A DNA stretch of 64,000 bases from Pseudaquidulcibacter saccharophilus (GCF_019455445.1 NZ_JAHWUS010000003.1:496001-560000), one strand, 5' to 3'. Counted from the first letter of the stretch, positions 18,228 through 28,532 are shown. Notes: generated by a model not told the origin, from the letters alone. A program made the numbers and translations.

Positions 18228-20561
18228 ATGCCAGCATTCTCCCAAAATCTTGAACAAACTCTTGAACGCGCGATTACACTTGCCAATGAGCGCAAGCACG
18301 AGTTTGCGACCCTTGAACATTTGTTACTTGCATTGCTTGATGATGACGATGCCAAAGAGGTTCTTAATGCTTGCGGTGCGGAATTTGAACGTCTGCGCTC
18401 CGACCTTGTAAGCTATATTGATCACCAATTAAAGGACATCATTACTGATAAGGGTATAAGTGCGCGTGCGACGGCTGGCTTCCAGCGGGTTATTCAACGT
18501 GCTGTTTCGCATGTTGATTCATCTGGTTCAAAAAAACGTGTAACAGGTGCAAATGTATTGGTTGCACTTTTCTCTGAGCGGGAATCAAACGCCGTTTATT
18601 TCCTTCAGGAGCAAGATATTACGCGCTATGATGTCGTAAATTATATTTCGCATGGCATTGCTAAAAAACCTGGTCTTTCAACCGAAAAACGTATCAGCGG
18701 TGCGAATGAAGATAATGAAGATGATTATTCAAAAGACGAAGAAACCGTAAAAGAGCGCCCGCAAACCGATGCTTTGGCTGCTTATTGCGTGGATTTGAAT
18801 GAAAAGGCGATGGCCGGCGGGGTTGATCCGCTAATTGGCCGTGAGGCAGAGGTTGAGCGTGTTATTCAGGTCTTATGCCGTCGTTCAAAAAATAACCCGC
18901 TTTTGGTTGGCGACCCTGGGGTTGGTAAAACCGCAATTGCCGAAGGCTTGGCGCGTAAAATTGTTGAAGGTAATGTGCCGCAAGTATTGCTAGATGCCAC
19001 TATATTCTCGCTTGATATGGGTGCGCTTTTGGCGGGAACACGTTATCGCGGTGATTTTGAAGAACGCCTGAAACAAGTTTTAAAAGAGCTTGGAACTGTT
19101 GAACATGCGGTTTTATTCATTGACGAAATTCACACAATAATTGGTGCGGGTGCAACATCTGGCGGGGCGATGGATGCCTCTAACCTTTTGAAACCGGCTT
19201 TGCAAAATGGTTCGCTTCGTTGCATGGGGTCAACCACATTCAAAGAATACAAACAGCATTTTGAAAAAGACCGTGCTTTGGCGCGACGCTTCCAAAAAAT
19301 TGATGTTAATGAGCCATCTGTTGAAGACACTATCCGCATTCTTATGGGGCTTAAATCAGCATATGAAACACACCATAATTTACGCTATACTAGCGATGCG
19401 ATTAAGGCAGCGGTTGAATTATCCAATCGTTATATTGGTGACCGTAAACTTCCAGATAAGGCGATTGACGTAATTGATGAGGCAGGGGCCGCACAACGCC
19501 TATTGCCAGAATCAAGACGTAAAAAACAAATTGGCGTAAAAGAAATTGAGGCGGTGGTTGCGAAAATTGCCCGCATCCCTGCCAAAGCGGTTTCTAAAGA
19601 CGATTTAGAAGCTCTAAGAACTTTGAATTCCGATTTGAACCGTGCGGTTTTTGGGCAAGAAGATGCATTAGAGGCATTGTCATCGGCCGTGAAATTGGCA
19701 CGTGCTGGACTGCGTGATTTGCGCAAGCCAATTGGATCATACTTATTTGCCGGCCCAACCGGCGTTGGTAAGACCGAGGCGGCAAAACAACTTGCGGCAA
19801 CTTTGGGCGTTGAAATGATACGTTTTGACATGTCCGAATATATGGAGCGTCATACAGTATCACGTTTAATTGGCGCCCCGCCAGGATATGTTGGCTTTGA
19901 CCAAGGTGGTCTTTTGACCGATGCGATTGACCAACACCCTCATTGCGTATTGTTGCTTGATGAGATTGAAAAGGCGCATCCAGATTTGTTCGCAATTTTG
20001 CTTCAGGTTATGGATAACGGTGCATTGACCGATTCAAACGGTAAAAAGGTCGATTTCTGTAATGTTATTATCATCATGACCACCAATGCAGGCTCTGCGG
20101 ATGCGGCGCGTGAATCTATTGGTTTTGGTCGTGGCAAAAGAGAAGGTGAGGAGGATGAGGCAATTAAACGTATGTTTAGCCCTGAATTCCGTAACCGTCT
20201 TGATTCAGTAATTCACTTTAATCCGCTGAAACCTGAAATTGTTGGCAATATCGTTGATAAATTCATTGTACAAATGGAGGCACAACTTTCAGAGCGTCAG
20301 GTTGAAATCGAACTTACCGACAAGGCACGCGCATGGTTATCTGAGCGCGGCTATGACGAAGCAATGGGCGCAAGACCATTGGCAAGACTTATTCAAGAAA
20401 AGGTCAAAAAACCGCTTTCCGAAGAATTGCTATTTGGTCAATTGCGAAATGGCGGCTTGGTTCGTATCGATGTTGATGACAAAGATAAGGAACAATTGGC
20501 ATTCTATTTCGAGCCTGTGTTACCCAAAGCCCCGCAGCGTGTTAAAAATGCCAAAGCATAA
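18228..20561 (+). CDS. clpA: ATP-dependent Clp protease ATP-binding subunit ClpA
   Basis: Hexameric AAA+ unfoldase that feeds ClpP. The 777-residue protein has the N domain (two Clp_N repeats, where ClpS docks), D1 with Walker A GDPGVGKT near residue 228 and [13 protein letters not shown], and D2 with GPTGVGKT near residue 509 and [14 protein letters not shown]. It lacks the long ClpB middle coiled coil, and the ClpP-binding loop region is in D2. The ATG at 18228 ([12 protein letters not shown]) follows AAAGGGAAA and matches ClpA starts; the upstream in-frame ATG at 18204 is not conserved. Ends in a strong terminator. Confidence 0.97.
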   Translation: MPAFSQNLEQTLERAITLANERKHEFATLEHLLLALLDDDDAKEVLNACGAEFERLRSDLVSYIDHQLKDIITDKGISARATAGFQRVIQRAVSHVDSSGSKKRVTGANVLVALFSERESNAVYFLQEQDITRYDVVNYISHGIAKKPGLSTEKRISGANEDNEDDYSKDEETVKERPQTDALAAYCVDLNEKAMAGGVDPLIGREAEVERVIQVLCRRSKNNPLLVGDPGVGKTAIAEGLARKIVEGNVPQVLLDATIFSLDMGALLAGTRYRGDFEERLKQVLKELGTVEHAVLFIDEIHTIIGAGATSGGAMDASNLLKPALQNGSLRCMGSTTFKEYKQHFEKDRALARRFQKIDVNEPSVEDTIRILMGLKSAYETHHNLRYTSDAIKAAVELSNRYIGDRKLPDKAIDVIDEAGAAQRLLPESRRKKQIGVKEIEAVVAKIARIPAKAVSKDDLEALRTLNSDLNRAVFGQEDALEALSSAVKLARAGLRDLRKPIGSYLFAGPTGVGKTEAAKQLAATLGVEMIRFDMSEYMERHTVSRLIGAPPGYVGFDQGGLLTDAIDQHPHCVLLLDEIEKAHPDLFAILLQVMDNGALTDSNGKKVDFCNVIIIMTTNAGSADAARESIGFGRGKREGEEDEAIKRMFSPEFRNRLDSVIHFNPLKPEIVGNIVDKFIVQMEAQLSERQVEIELTDKARAWLSERGYDEAMGARPLARLIQEKVKKPLSEELLFGQLRNGGLVRIDVDDKDKEQLAFYFEPVLPKAPQRVKNAKA

Positions 20562-20564
20562 TAA

Positions 20565-20594
20565 AAAAGCCCTTCGTAAGAAGGGCTTTTGTTT
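20565..20594. terminator. Bidirectional intrinsic terminator between clpA and the HIT gene
   Basis: 11-bp stem AAAAGCCCTTC (20565-20575) / GAAGGGCTTTT (20580-20590), loop GTAA, with T-runs on both sides (GTTTT on plus, TTTATTAT on minus). It serves clpA and the convergent HIT gene. Confidence 0.92.
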
Positions 20595-21046
20595 TATAAA
20601 GCAGCTTTAATTTTTTCAGCCAGTACTTTTAATTCATCTTTATCCGCCGGTTCAAATTGCCCGTGTCCTTTTAGCGGAACACCTTCTGAACGTGGAACAA
20701 TATGGAAATGAAGGTGGAAAACCGATTGACCACCCGCAGCGCCAGAAAATTGGAACATTGAAATACCTTCTGGGGTCAGTGCTTTTTGAACCGCATTGGT
20801 AATTTTTTGAACCCGTTCCATTAAGGCGCCAAGTTGTTCAGTTGGATAATCAAGGAAGTTACGTGCCTTTGCTTTTGGGATTACCAAAACGTGACCCGGC
20901 GCTTGCGGGAAGGCGTCCATAATCGCAATTGCGATGTCATCTTCATAGACCTTAAAGCAAGGAATTTTGCCATCTATAATTTGTGCAAAAATATTATTGT
21001 CGTCATATTCACCAAATAAACCCATATCAACCATGCTGTTCCCCAT
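20594..21046 (-). CDS. HIT-family nucleotide phosphoramidase/hydrolase
   Basis: A 150-residue histidine-triad protein, HinT-like. NIFAQIIDGKIPCFKVYEDD and APGHVLVIPKAKARNF lead to the triad VFHLHFHIVPR with His111, His113 and His115; the middle catalytic His attacks the alpha phosphate of purine nucleotide conjugates. The C-terminal extension after the triad is that of bacterial HIT proteins. The start at 21046 is supported by GAGGGA 8 nt upstream. Convergent with clpA, divergent from the TipN-like gene. Confidence 0.93.
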   Translation of the reverse strand: MGNSMVDMGLFGEYDDNNIFAQIIDGKIPCFKVYEDDIAIAIMDAFPQAPGHVLVIPKAKARNFLDYPTEQLGALMERVQKITNAVQKALTPEGISMFQFSGAAGGQSVFHLHFHIVPRSEGVPLKGHGQFEPADKDELKVLAEKIKAAL

Positions 21047-21228
21047 TGAATTTATCCCTCTATAATATGAAAAAAATCTTTGTCATCTTTAAATGCGCAT
21101 TAAAAGCGAATGTTTCCATTATTAGGTGCATATTTGACTTGCAAATAATAATATTTACAGATTTATAGCCTTTTGAGATTTATTGTTTAATAGTATAATA
21201 AAGCGCAATTTTTTAGAGCATCTGTATA

Positions 21229-23667
21229 ATGAACTTTGATGATGATTCAGTCGAACCCAAAATAAAAAATAGACTTGGGTTAGGTATGGAGATTCCTGTA
21301 ACAGATGGTGAAAATGTTCCTTCGCGCACCGGTGACAGCCTAACAGTCCCTGAAGAAAAACCGAAATCATACATATTTGATACTACCGAAGAAGAAGTTG
21401 CCGGAAAAAAAGTAAAACGCCGTCGTCGTAAAAAGCAAAACAGCAATATTATGCTTTATTCAATCGTGGTGGCGATTATCTGGATTATCGCGGCGGTTTT
21501 GGTAATTAATCAAACCAATCCTTCGATTACAAATTCTACTGAATTAGCGGCACTTATTGTAACTTTAATTGGCCCTGCGGCGTTTGCTGTGCTTGCTGGC
21601 TTGATGGGCGATATATTGGTGCGTTCAAATAATAATGCCCGTATGCTTGCCAATACCACACGCCGCCTGTTGCAGCCAGAAGAGGGTTTGGCAGGAAGCG
21701 CACGTTCGGCGATTCTTTCAATCCGAAGTGAGATTGAAAAACTAGACGATACTTTGGGTTCGGTTTCCAATCGTTTGGGCAGCCTTGAAAATTCAATAAG
21801 CGATAAAACTCAAAGCCTTAAACAAGTTTCTGAAGATGCAAAAACCGGTGCGTTTGCCCTTGTTGATACAATGGAAAATGAGCGTAAGCGCCTTAATAAT
21901 TTGCTTGAAGGAATTGCAGAACTAACCCGTACGGCACAGGTAACAACCAAAAGCGCTGCCTTGGGGTTGGATGAAAAGGCGCAATTACTTGTTGAAGCCG
22001 CACAAGCACTTGCACGTAATTCTGATGAGGCAACCCAATCGGCACAAATTGCGGCCGATAAGCTTGATAATGCAGTTTCAAAGGCGATGGGGGCAATTTC
22101 AAACCTTGATGAGGCATCGCAACGCGGTGAGGAAGCGCTTAGTAAGGCACATGATTTGATGGTTATGGCGCGCCTTAAAACCGATGATGCGGTTGATGGT
22201 GTGTCTAGTGCTGCAAGCTCTCTTAATGACGCGGCGGAAAATATTTCAACGACTGCGTCAAAAGTTAATGATATTCTTGCTATTAATGCCAATACCGCCC
22301 GCGATTATAGCGTTTCAACAATTGATGAGGTGAGGGCAATTGCCGAAGAAACAGCGCGCAAAATCGCACTTGCCTTAAAGACAGAAGCGCAAAAAGCCCG
22401 CGAAGTTGCCGACCAAAGCATGGCTGCTTTGGAAAATACCACTGGTTCAATCCATTCACTTGCGGAACAGGCAAGCAAGGCAATTGCCGAACAGCTTGAA
22501 AATAATTCACGCCACGTTGAAAATCTTAAACAGCATAGTTTTGAGATGAATAAAGAGGCGGATCAATTTGTTGAAAACCGTCTGATAAATGCCAAAAGCC
22601 TAATTAATCAGTCGGCAAATATTTTAAATGAAACCGGCACACAAATTGAAGAACGTTTTAGTAATGTTGCCAAGGCATGTGCTGATCAGGCGCAATCAGT
22701 TGAAAACATAATTGATAATCTTAATCAAAAACTTGCAAAACTACCAGAGCAGGCAAAAGAGCGCGCCGATGCCGTTGAAAATGCATTATCGGATACACTC
22801 AATCGCCTTAATGAAACTGGCAGACGTGCCGCCGAAGAAACACAGGCACTCGATGCCGCCTTCCAAGAGCGCCTAAAACAATCTTATTCTGCATTGGGTG
22901 AGGTTGTGCAACGTCTTGGTGGTCTTTCAGGGGTAATTGCGCCACCAGATGTTGGGACATCGGTAGAAACTGCACCAATCCAGCAATTACCGCCTAAAAA
23001 AGAAACCGTTGAAAAGAAGCCAGAAGATACCAAGCCAAAATTTGGTCACATCTTGTCGCCACAAACGCCAATAAGATCAACGCCAGTTACACACTCTGCC
23101 GATGAAGTTAAGGTGCCCGCGGAGGAGACAAGCAAGTTAAACCTTCGGGGACGTGAATTTTTTGAAGATATTGATAATCAGCTTGGGGAAGAAAACCAAG
23201 TTGAAGCTAAAAAACCGCTAGTTTTAAAGGTTGATAGTAATCCATCTGAAAAAACTGTGAAGCGCGACAATCCATTTGAAGGTATCAATTTGCGTGATGG
23301 TGCAGATGCACCGAAATCAGATTGGAATTGGTCAGATATTTTTTCGGCGATTGACGATAAAAATGGTCATGCCCCAACTAATGTCGCTGACTTAATTGCC
23401 GATAAGACATTAAACAGAAATATTAATTATGCGGAAATAGAACAAATTTCCCAAATTTATTCGCGTGAACGCAGCAAAGCAATTATACAGGTCAAAGTAT
23501 CTTTAAAAGAAAATGTTTCAATATTATCATCATACATTGGCGCGCAAAGTGAACTTCGTTCCAAAGTAATTAAATATGTTGAAGAAAACCGCGAAAAAGC
23601 AATGCGCGGAAGATTGAATAATAATGAAACCGCGTTCTTTTTGATTGCAGAAGCCGTTTTAAACTAG
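21229..23667 (+). CDS. TipN-like membrane-anchored coiled-coil scaffold
   Basis: An 812-residue protein with a charged cytoplasmic N-terminus (KVKRRRRKKQ before the membrane), two transmembrane helices at about residues 74-95 and 103-125, then some 450 residues of Ala/Glu/Lys-rich helical coiled coil (for example TTKSAALGLDEKAQLLVEAA), a Pro/Lys linker near residues 585-660, and a compact C-terminal domain starting WNWSDIFSAID and ending NNNETAFFLIAEAVLN. This layout, two N-terminal membrane helices, a long coiled coil and a short conserved end, is that of the caulobacterial polarity factor TipN. I infer TipN-like; a different coiled-coil scaffold is possible. No ATG alternative fits better. 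Ends on the same CTAG as the convergent lipoprotein gene. Confidence 0.58.
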   Translation: MNFDDDSVEPKIKNRLGLGMEIPVTDGENVPSRTGDSLTVPEEKPKSYIFDTTEEEVAGKKVKRRRRKKQNSNIMLYSIVVAIIWIIAAVLVINQTNPSITNSTELAALIVTLIGPAAFAVLAGLMGDILVRSNNNARMLANTTRRLLQPEEGLAGSARSAILSIRSEIEKLDDTLGSVSNRLGSLENSISDKTQSLKQVSEDAKTGAFALVDTMENERKRLNNLLEGIAELTRTAQVTTKSAALGLDEKAQLLVEAAQALARNSDEATQSAQIAADKLDNAVSKAMGAISNLDEASQRGEEALSKAHDLMVMARLKTDDAVDGVSSAASSLNDAAENISTTASKVNDILAINANTARDYSVSTIDEVRAIAEETARKIALALKTEAQKAREVADQSMAALENTTGSIHSLAEQASKAIAEQLENNSRHVENLKQHSFEMNKEADQFVENRLINAKSLINQSANILNETGTQIEERFSNVAKACADQAQSVENIIDNLNQKLAKLPEQAKERADAVENALSDTLNRLNETGRRAAEETQALDAAFQERLKQSYSALGEVVQRLGGLSGVIAPPDVGTSVETAPIQQLPPKKETVEKKPEDTKPKFGHILSPQTPIRSTPVTHSADEVKVPAEETSKLNLRGREFFEDIDNQLGEENQVEAKKPLVLKVDSNPSEKTVKRDNPFEGINLRDGADAPKSDWNWSDIFSAIDDKNGHAPTNVADLIADKTLNRNINYAEIEQISQIYSRERSKAIIQVKVSLKENVSILSSYIGAQSELRSKVIKYVEENREKAMRGRLNNNETAFFLIAEAVLN

Positions 23668-24317
23668 TCCGCGTTATTTTCACGAACCCATTTCATAACA
23701 TCAACTGCAAGCATTTGCGTGGCTTGTTCAAGACCGTTTGCGGCCTGAATAGGCTTGCCCTTTATTGCGGGTGCAGTTGCACTAAATGTTTTTGCGGCAA
23801 TTGGCGAACGAGTGCTTACATCAATAATTCTAACAGATGCATCAATTCGTGCGGTTCCGGCCTTGCCCCATTTTGGCATTGTAACTTCATAACGTGATAC
23901 ATCAATTGCAAGTTCATAATTTGCCCGCACCGTTGTATTGCCACGCGTTGTTGCCAAAAAGGCATTCGCTTTTTCAAATGTAGAAATGAAAATATTTTGA
24001 ATTGCAACCGGCGTCGGTGATGCCAGTCTTAAACCTTCAATATAGGCATAAGAGCCATCATTCATTAAAACTACAACTGAGCTTCCAGAAAGTGCCGATG
24101 GCATTTCAGGCGTATCAACCGCCACAGAATAGGGCGCGGCTGTTTCAAATACTTCCCCTTTATAATCACCCAACATAGGGGCAACCATTGATGGCTTACC
24201 AGGCTTTGGTAATAATGAAATGCAACCGCCCAATGGCAAAAGCGCAAGGCCAATAATACCCAATCCAATTTTCTTGGTGATTTTATTGCGGTTGAAATAT
24301 GAAATATTGAATATCAT
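23664..24317 (-). CDS. ABC-transport auxiliary lipoprotein of the Mla-type operon
   Basis: A 217-residue lipoprotein: basic N-terminus, hydrophobic stretch and lipobox LGGC with the lipidated Cys at about residue 32 (start at 24317). The mature part fits the PqiC/LptE-like ABC-type transport auxiliary lipoprotein family found beside MCE genes: PYSVAVDTPEMPSALSG, YAYIEGLRLASP, YELAIDVSRYEV and VRIIDVSTRSPIAAKTF. It probably links the MCE protein to the outer membrane. The ATG at 24317 overlaps the mlaD stop as TAATG; an ATG four codons earlier (24329) is an alternative. Confidence 0.85.
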   Translation of the reverse strand: MIFNISYFNRNKITKKIGLGIIGLALLPLGGCISLLPKPGKPSMVAPMLGDYKGEVFETAAPYSVAVDTPEMPSALSGSSVVVLMNDGSYAYIEGLRLASPTPVAIQNIFISTFEKANAFLATTRGNTTVRANYELAIDVSRYEVTMPKWGKAGTARIDASVRIIDVSTRSPIAAKTFSATAPAIKGKPIQAANGLEQATQMLAVDVMKWVRENNAD

Positions 24318-25396
24318 TATTTTTTCCATTTAACGCTATTGCTTGGTGCTTTTGATAAGAAACCATTCGGGCTATCACTAACTTCGTCCAAGGTGCGGTT
24401 TAGATTATCAGAAGCAGATTTTACTGATTGTGCCGCCGCATTCATGCTTGGTAGGGTATCATATGTGCCCATTGTAAAGAACTTATCAACTGAAATGGTG
24501 GCGGCGTTGAAGTTATTGACCGCCGCATCAAGATTTTCAGTTGATTTGTGAATATTCTTTGCGCTGGCATTGATTTCAACAAGTGCTGAATCTGCGCGCT
24601 GTATAGTTTTGTCGGTAGATTTTGATAGATTGTTTAAATTTACGACCAAATCATTGGAATTATTCAACAAGGTTCCGGTTTGAGTAGTAAGATTTTTTCC
24701 AAGCTCATTATAAGTATTTGCCATTTGCGGCACTGCCTGCATTGATTTTGCAAGCACCTTAACTTCTTGCCCTGCCTGATCAATTGAACGTGCCGCTTGG
24801 GTCGCGCTGTCAAGTAATTGACCATTACCTGCAAGGCGTGCGGTTGATGTATCAAGGTTTTTTAAAGTTTCTGAGAAGCTTTTTAAGTTCTTATCATTAA
24901 GCAGACGGTTAAGGCGAACAACTGTTTCAAGGGCATTATCCAGAACGCCTTCACCACCTTCTAAGAAACGATCAAGTTGCCCTGGTCGTGATGCGATTAA
25001 TGGGCGCTCTTGCCCTTTTAGGCGTACAAGAGGGGGGGAGTTTTCACCACCTGCGAGAATTTGAATATATGAAAGACCAGTTATGCCTGATGGCTCTAAT
25101 TGTGCCACTGAATCGGTTTTTACAGGTGTTTCAGAGGTTATACGAATGCGGGCAATAACATTACTTGGGTTGGTTTTATCAAGGCTTAGTTTTGAAACCT
25201 CACCAACTTTGATACCGTTAAAACGAACTTCAGAGCCGATTTCAAGCCCACGGACAGGGCCACGGAAGCTAACGTCATATTCGCCATATTGCTGATCAAA
25301 ACCGGTATTGGCAATCCAAACGGTGAATATCGCAGCCAAAACTAACGATAAAATCGTAAACGCACCAATAAGAACAAAGTTTGCCTTCGTCTCCAT
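24317..25396 (-). CDS. mlaD: MlaD-family MCE domain protein
   Basis: Inner-membrane-anchored, lipid-binding subunit of an MCE phospholipid transporter. The 359-residue protein has one N-terminal TM helix (about residues 8-29), then an MCE domain (YDVSFRGPVRGLEIGSEVRFNGIKVGEV ... GITGLSYIQILAGG), then about 180 residues of predominantly helical, Asn/Ser/Thr-rich sequence with NNL and DLVVNLNNL repeats. E. coli MlaD is about half as long, so the extended helical tail is a feature of this type. Downstream of mlaF by 35 bp and coupled to the lipoprotein gene. Confidence 0.9.
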   Translation of the reverse strand: METKANFVLIGAFTILSLVLAAIFTVWIANTGFDQQYGEYDVSFRGPVRGLEIGSEVRFNGIKVGEVSKLSLDKTNPSNVIARIRITSETPVKTDSVAQLEPSGITGLSYIQILAGGENSPPLVRLKGQERPLIASRPGQLDRFLEGGEGVLDNALETVVRLNRLLNDKNLKSFSETLKNLDTSTARLAGNGQLLDSATQAARSIDQAGQEVKVLAKSMQAVPQMANTYNELGKNLTTQTGTLLNNSNDLVVNLNNLSKSTDKTIQRADSALVEINASAKNIHKSTENLDAAVNNFNAATISVDKFFTMGTYDTLPSMNAAAQSVKSASDNLNRTLDEVSDSPNGFLSKAPSNSVKWKK

Positions 25397-25431
25397 AAAA
25401 AGACCTTTATAATTTAGCCCTTAAAGCCAAT

Positions 25432-26229
25432 TTAAGCCAATGCAGCCCTGCCACGTGGTCCGGAGAAATATTCTTCTACCCAACCTTTGGCATTGCCGCG
25501 AACATAATCTAAAGTACCAATCGCGGAAACCTTTTTATCAGAAAGAACCGCGATTCTATCACAGGCATCACGTAATGTATCTAAATCATGTGTGATTAGG
25601 AATACAGTTAAATTTAAGGATGCCTGTAATTCATTCAATAATGAATCGAAATTGCCAGCAGTGATGGGGTCAAGCCCTGCTGTTGGCTCATCAAGAAATA
25701 ATATTTCGGGGTCAAGCGCCAATGCGCGTGCCAATGCAGCGCGCTTTCGCATACCGCCAGAAAGTTCAGAAGGTAATTTTTCTGCCGAATCAAGGTTTAA
25801 ACCAGCCATCATTATTTTTAATTCAGCCAGCTCAAGAATTAATTCTTCGGACAATTTAGTATGTTCACGTAATGGAATCATAACATTTTCAATGACCGTA
25901 AGGTTAGAAAATAGCGCGCCATCTTGAAACATTATGCCCCATTTTTGCGGTAATCTTTGCTTGGCATTTGCATCATTCCAAACATCAATGCCGGCAACCC
26001 GAACCATGCCTTCGGTGGGTTTGTTTAAGCCTATGATTGTGCGCAATAATACCGATTTGCCCGCACCAGATCCGCCGACAAGACCGATTGTTTCACCACG
26101 CATCACATCTAAATCAAGATTTTCGTGAATGCATTTCGTTCCGAAGCAATTTTTAATCCCCCTAAGGCAGATGACTTTCTGCTCATCGGGGATATCAAGA
26201 ATTGGGGTAATGGCGTTATCGTACTTCAT
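25432..26229 (-). CDS. mlaF: MlaF-type ABC transporter ATPase
   Basis: ATPase subunit that powers the MlaE/MlaD phospholipid transporter. In 265 residues it has Walker A GGSGAGKSV, Q-loop MFQDGALF, signature LSGGMRKRAALARAL, Walker B EILFLDEPTAGLDP and the switch His in FLITHDLDTL. GALFSNLTVIENV and LSGGMRKR are typical of MlaF. Its start ATG overlaps the mlaE stop (ATGA), so the two are translationally coupled. Confidence 0.95.
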   Translation of the reverse strand: MKYDNAITPILDIPDEQKVICLRGIKNCFGTKCIHENLDLDVMRGETIGLVGGSGAGKSVLLRTIIGLNKPTEGMVRVAGIDVWNDANAKQRLPQKWGIMFQDGALFSNLTVIENVMIPLREHTKLSEELILELAELKIMMAGLNLDSAEKLPSELSGGMRKRAALARALALDPEILFLDEPTAGLDPITAGNFDSLLNELQASLNLTVFLITHDLDTLRDACDRIAVLSDKKVSAIGTLDYVRGNAKGWVEEYFSGPRGRAALA

Positions 26230-27425
26230 ACATCAAGCTCATTATAAATCATGGCGAATATTGCATCGACAACAATTACCATAAATATGGCTTGTACAAC
26301 CGCAGCAGTGGTGTTTTTGCCAAGTGAAATAACATCATTCTCAACCATCATGCCTTGGCGGCATCCAATAATTGCAATGATGAAGGCAAATACAGGCGCC
26401 TTAACCATGCCGACCCAAAAATGAGTAATTCCAACCTCTTGTAGGCGAGACATGAACATTGTCGGGCTTAGGCCAAGCGAGAAAATAGCAACCAATGCAC
26501 CACCAGCAAGACCTGAAAAAATTGCGAATAAAACCAATATTGGCGTCATTACCAAAAGTGCAATAACACGCGGAATTACGAGCATTTCCATTGGGTTTAT
26601 GCCCATCGTTTCCATCGCGTCAATTTCTTGTGTCATTTTCATTGAGCCAATCTGCGCCGTAAATGCCGAATCTGATCGCCCTGCAAGGATAATTGCGGTG
26701 ATTAAAACTGCAAATTCGCGCAAGACGGAAACGCCGAGCAAATCAACGGTAAAAATTGTTGCCCCGAAATTATTAAGGGTCTGGGCACCCATAAAAGAAA
26801 TCACTGCGCCAATGAAGAATGTAAGGACGCAAACAATAGGAATTGCGTTAAGACCGGCGCTTTCGGCAATTGCGAAAGTTGGTGTCCAACGAATATGCCC
26901 TGGGTTTAATACGGCCTTCCAAAAGCATAAAATTGTATGCCCCATAAAGTTTAGCGAGCTTATAAGTTCGTTATAAAACCGTTTCCATGTATCGTAAACT
27001 TTTTTGCCGAATAGGGCGATGCCAGTATAACGAACCGTATCAAAAGTATAATCCCAATGATAAGAGTTTATTTTATTGAACAAGTTCAACAAATCTTCGT
27101 TTTGGCATATTATTTTTGCTTCACGTTCATGGTTTTTTGCAGTTTCAAGGATTTTTGAAATCAAAAATGCGCCAGATGTATCGATGTTTCCACATTTGTT
27201 TAAATCAATAATAATCTTATCAACATTTGATGCGGCGATGATTTCTGATTCAAGTTGTGCAATTTCATCTTCAACATTTGCAATTGAATTCTTGTTCCAA
27301 TCACCTTTAATAAGATAAATTATTGAGTTTTCGGCCTGTTTATATAGGATTTTGGGCAAATCATCGTTGCGTGCTTTATCTGATTGAATATCAGCCTCTA
27401 TTTGCGCTTGTGCATCCGCATTCAT
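26226..27425 (-). CDS. mlaE: STAS-MlaE permease fusion
   Basis: Permease of the MCE phospholipid transporter with an added N-terminal STAS domain. In the 399 residues starting at 27425, positions about 10-105 resemble STAS (DKIIIDLNKCGNIDTSGAFL, with the phosphorylatable-type Ser/Thr of the DTSG turn); after an amphipathic link the MlaE/permease domain follows, with AIPIVCVLTFFIGAVISFMGA, AGRSDSAFTAQIGSMKMTQEIDAMETMGI and several TM helices. In E. coli the STAS protein is the separate MlaB; here it is fused, as in several alphaproteobacteria. AAGG precedes 27425; an ORF extension to 27491 is unconserved. First gene of mlaE-mlaF-mlaD-lipoprotein. Confidence 0.92.
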   Translation of the reverse strand: MNADAQAQIEADIQSDKARNDDLPKILYKQAENSIIYLIKGDWNKNSIANVEDEIAQLESEIIAASNVDKIIIDLNKCGNIDTSGAFLISKILETAKNHEREAKIICQNEDLLNLFNKINSYHWDYTFDTVRYTGIALFGKKVYDTWKRFYNELISSLNFMGHTILCFWKAVLNPGHIRWTPTFAIAESAGLNAIPIVCVLTFFIGAVISFMGAQTLNNFGATIFTVDLLGVSVLREFAVLITAIILAGRSDSAFTAQIGSMKMTQEIDAMETMGINPMEMLVIPRVIALLVMTPILVLFAIFSGLAGGALVAIFSLGLSPTMFMSRLQEVGITHFWVGMVKAPVFAFIIAIIGCRQGMMVENDVISLGKNTTAAVVQAIFMVIVVDAIFAMIYNELDV

Positions 27426-27551
27426 ACTAATTGCCTTATTACAACCTATTAGATGCCCAAAATATAAAATAAAAGCAATATACAACGGCATTTAATTTTT
27501 GTTACGTATAAATGCGTATAATAATTTATCAAATTAAAAAAGGATTGACTA

Positions 27552-28532
27552 ATGCGTAAAGTTTTTGCTGGTTTATTGGTTTTAGCTTCTATCACACCGC
27601 TTTATGTGCAGGCGGGGCCATTTGGTAGAAATTTAGGAAATAGAGAATTTGGCAATCGCGTTTTTGGTGCAAGGGCTACTGATGCTGCACCAATTGAAAA
27701 TATGCAACGAGGCTCAATTATAGTTGATGGGCAAACCCGTACTTATCAATATTATATTCCAACTGGCGGTGGAAAACTGCCTGTGGTTATCATGCTTCAT
27801 GGTGGTGGTGGGAATTCCGACAATGCGATTAGAATGACGCATTTTAACCGACTTGCAGACAAAGAGAAATTCATTGCTGTTTTTCCTGATGGAAGTGGGC
27901 GCCAAGCCGATAAATTACTTACATGGAATGCAAGCCATTGTTGCGGATATGCCATGCAAAACAATGTTGATGATGTTAAATTTATTTCTAATTTGATTGA
28001 TGTTTTTATTAACACCCAGAATGCGGATAGTAAGCGTATCTATGTTACTGGGATGTCAAATGGGGCAATGATGACCCATAAAATTGGAATGAATCTAAGC
28101 AATAAAGTTGCGGCTATTGCAACTGATGTCGGCACGGTCTTTGGTGACGAGCCAATGGCAAAGGGACCATTAGCAGTAATGATGATTAACGGTGGTCTTG
28201 ATGAGAATGTTCCGCCAGCAGGTGGCGCACCGGGTGGTCCCGGTCGTCGGGCATGGAGTGTTGATACAATTCCAAATACCTATGCACAATCTGAATATTG
28301 GGCAAAAAACAATCATTGCACATCGCCTGTTAAATCATCTTATAATTCAATGGTTGATGTAACCAAATATTCTTGTCCTTCAAATTATGATGTTGTGCAT
28401 TATTTGGTAAAAGATAATGGTCATGCGTGGCCGGGCGGGCGCAAAGGTTCGGGTGTTGGAAATGGTCCATCACAATCATTTGATGCCAGTGAAGAAATTT
28501 GGAAATTTTTTAAAGCGCACCCAAAACAATAG
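27552..28532 (+). CDS. Exported alpha/beta esterase, PHB-depolymerase/LpqC type
   Basis: Secreted 326-residue esterase. A signal peptide (MRKVFAGLLVLASITPLYV, cleavage near VQA) precedes a Gly/Arg/Phe-rich spacer and the alpha/beta hydrolase core: oxyanion segment VVIMLHGGGGNSDN, FPDGSGRQ, WNASHCCGYAM, nucleophile elbow GMSNGAMM (Ser near residue 169), and the final His in DNGHAWPGG. The pair NASHCCGYA and GMSNGA is characteristic of the LpqC/feruloyl-esterase-like PHB depolymerase family. The natural substrate is unknown. AAAGGA precedes the ATG; divergent from the mla operon. Confidence 0.88.
   Translation: MRKVFAGLLVLASITPLYVQAGPFGRNLGNREFGNRVFGARATDAAPIENMQRGSIIVDGQTRTYQYYIPTGGGKLPVVIMLHGGGGNSDNAIRMTHFNRLADKEKFIAVFPDGSGRQADKLLTWNASHCCGYAMQNNVDDVKFISNLIDVFINTQNADSKRIYVTGMSNGAMMTHKIGMNLSNKVAAIATDVGTVFGDEPMAKGPLAVMMINGGLDENVPPAGGAPGGPGRRAWSVDTIPNTYAQSEYWAKNNHCTSPVKSSYNSMVDVTKYSCPSNYDVVHYLVKDNGHAWPGGRKGSGVGNGPSQSFDASEEIWKFFKAHPKQ

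Noticed and set aside
26452-26976. A 174-codon plus-strand frame opposite mlaE
   Set aside because: Antisense shadow with no motif; mlaE on the minus strand is unambiguous.
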